DNA of 64,000 nt, taken from positions 124,001 through 188,000 of the forward strand of contig NZ_AULQ01000005.1 in the NCBI RefSeq assembly GCF_000422365.1, in the 5' to 3' direction. This DNA comes from Mesoflavibacter zeaxanthinifaciens DSM 18436. GTDB lineage: Bacteria > Bacteroidota > Bacteroidia > Flavobacteriales > Flavobacteriaceae. Below are positions 62,590 to 64,000 of this stretch, one piece after another (within the stretch, counting starts at the first letter, position 1; every line of letters starts with the position of its first letter). The notes under the pieces were generated by a model. That model searched no databases. It was not told where the DNA came from and saw only the letters and a list, made by a program, of their open reading frames with translations. The position numbers were made by a program, and so were the translations under genes.

Positions 62590-62607
62590 CAAAAAATTCT
62601 ATTAAAG

Positions 62608-64000
62608 GTGAGTAAATCTAACATCTCGCAAGCCTATTTACAATCTTTGCAAACGCAAAAATTGCAAACTGCTATTGCCCTACCTAAAAGTAAAACACAC
62701 GTTAAAGGATTAGTAGGATCTTCGGTTTCGTTTATAATTTCTCAAATTTTTAAACAATCCGAATTACCATTTTTACTAATATTTCAGGATAAAGAAGAAG
62801 CTGCTTTCTATTTAAACGATTTAGAACATTTAATAAATAAAAACGATGTTTTATTTTATCCAGGAAGCTATCGCAGACCTTACCAAATTGAAGAAACAGA
62901 TAACGCCAACGTTTTACTTCGTGCAGAAGTTTTAAACCGTATAAACTCACGTAAAAAACCTGCTATAATTGTTACGTATCCAGATGCGCTTTTTGAAAAA
63001 GTTGTCACCAGAAAAGAGCTAGAACGTAACACTCTAAAAATTACCGTAAACGATAATTTATCTATAGATTTTGTAAACGAAGTTTTGTTTGAATACAAAT
63101 TTAAACGTGTAGATTTTGTTACCGAACCTGGAGAATTTTCGGTACGTGGCGGTATTGTAGATGTGTTTTCATTTAGTCACGACCAACCATATCGTATAGA
63201 ATTTTTTGGTGACGAAGTAGACAGCATTCGTACCTTTGATGTAGAAACACAATTATCTACAGAGCAAATTAAAAAAATTAGTATTATTCCTAATGTTGCT
63301 AATAAACTAATTGAAGAAAAAAGGCAAAGCTTTTTACAATACATCGCTCAAAAAACAGTTGTTTTTGGGAAAAATTTCGATTTAACTTTTAACAGAATAG
63401 ACGATTTTTTCAATAAAGCTCAAACTGCATTTAACAACTTATCTACCGAGCTTAAACACGCCAAACCAAACGAGCTTTTTTCAAATTCTGAAACCTTAAA
63501 AAAAGAATTATTAGATTTTAGTATAGTAGAATTTGGGACAACATCTGTTTTTAAAGCAGAGCAATTTGTAAAGTTTGACACAGTACCTCAACCTGCATTT
63601 AACAAACAATTTAATTTATTAATAGATAATTTAAATGCTAATCACGACAAAGGTTACACCAATTATATTACTTGCGTAAGCGAGCAACAAGCAAAGCGTT
63701 TTCATGATATTTTTGAAGACGTTGATGGCAATGTACATTATCAAACAATTGTACAACCTTTATATCAAGGTTTTATAGATCACGACTTAAAAATGGTGGT
63801 TTATACTGACCACCAAATTTTTGAACGTTACCATAAATTTCATCTTAAAAATGGCTATGCAAAAAAACAAGCCATTACCTTAAAAGAACTTACAAATCTA
63901 GACATTGGCGATTATGTTACTCATATAGATCATGGTATTGGTAAGTTTGGCGGACTACAAAAAATTGATGTAGATGGTAAAAAACAAGAAGCTATAAAAT
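62608..64000 (+). CDS. mfd: Transcription-repair coupling factor (N-terminal part, cut by window end)
   Basis: About 464 residues are visible from a GTG start at 62608; an in-frame stop 36 nt upstream and the -7 element 19 nt upstream leave little alternative. The N-terminal UvrB-like UvrA-binding region has YPGSYRRPYQ, LLRAEVLNRI and EFSVRGGIVDVFSF followed by EFFGDEVDSIRTFD. The last residues (LDIGDYVTHIDHGIGKFGGL) begin the RNA-polymerase-interaction (CarD-like) domain. The helicase motor lies beyond the window. Mfd removes stalled RNA polymerase and recruits UvrA to lesions. Confidence 0.93.
   Translation, partial: MSKSNISQAYLQSLQTQKLQTAIALPKSKTHVKGLVGSSVSFIISQIFKQSELPFLLIFQDKEEAAFYLNDLEHLINKNDVLFYPGSYRRPYQIEETDNANVLLRAEVLNRINSRKKPAIIVTYPDALFEKVVTRKELERNTLKITVNDNLSIDFVNEVLFEYKFKRVDFVTEPGEFSVRGGIVDVFSFSHDQPYRIEFFGDEVDSIRTFDVETQLSTEQIKKISIIPNVANKLIEEKRQSFLQYIAQKTVVFGKNFDLTFNRIDDFFNKAQTAFNNLSTELKHAKPNELFSNSETLKKELLDFSIVEFGTTSVFKAEQFVKFDTVPQPAFNKQFNLLIDNLNANHDKGYTNYITCVSEQQAKRFHDIFEDVDGNVHYQTIVQPLYQGFIDHDLKMVVYTDHQIFERYHKFHLKNGYAKKQAITLKELTNLDIGDYVTHIDHGIGKFGGLQKIDVDGKKQEAIK

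Overview
The window is about 64 kb of AT-rich chromosome, almost certainly from a marine-type member of the Flavobacteriaceae (Bacteroidota; an Olleya/Lacinutrix-like relative is a guess from gene style only). The signs are three large secreted proteins with a type IX secretion (T9SS) C-terminal sorting domain, a TonB-dependent receptor with an N-terminal carboxypeptidase-regulatory-like domain, many lipoproteins of the CGG/CSTD type, absence of Shine-Dalgarno sequences, and repeated use of the Bacteroidota promoter signature (TTG, 17-23 nt, TAnnTTTG). Most of the content is ordinary core genome. I see no prophage, CRISPR array, transposase or rRNA operon.

Layout. 1-5200: end of a TolC-type channel, then the adaptor and pump of an RND efflux system. 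5.3-11.5 kb: aspS, a ClC chloride channel homologue, a small membrane protein, tadA and dxs. 11.5-17.6 kb (minus): FnIII lipoprotein, giant BNR/PA/thrombospondin-3 T9SS protein, dGTPase. 17.7-24.9 kb: a TonB receptor plus beta-helix lipoprotein, a small MORN-like secreted protein, and a Pit-type phosphate transporter fused to a PhoU-like domain; 11-bp-phased repeats resembling PHO boxes precede the receptor and the transporter, suggesting a phosphate-responsive block. 25-33 kb: OmpA-like lipoprotein, DUF3109 protein, MarC, short FAD oxidoreductase, S41 protease with a dCMP deaminase, HupE-like protein, SMP-30-like lipoprotein and LacI regulator, tRNA-Leu. 33.3-35.7 kb: prs, rplY, pth. 35.7-42.6 kb: two divergently transcribed T9SS metalloproteases. 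42.7-53.5 kb: ribF with a vitamin-K-carboxylase-like HTTM protein, serS, a TPR protein, DUF4286, rsmA, mgtE, a 2-hydroxyacid dehydrogenase and small cytosolic proteins. 53.5-57.5 kb: ArsR-type regulator, an OlsF-like double acyltransferase, aspartate kinase and GNAT. 57.6-64 kb: fbp, a four-gene signalling operon, a TerB-like protein and the start of mfd.

The most unusual unit is the operon at 58672-61884: a coiled-coil protein, a protein matching the cytoplasmic/N-terminal region of certain OmpA-family proteins with a roadblock/longin-like core, a Rab-like small GTPase and a PAS-hybrid histidine kinase. It reads as a GTPase switch wired to a phosphorelay. The second is the candidate phosphate-starvation block at 17.7-24.9 kb. 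Smaller points are a ClC protein lacking the gating glutamate, two copies of a flavobacterial intergenic repeat, and promoters whose TTG element sits inside the preceding terminator hairpin. All homology statements come from reading the translated sequence; no database search was run.
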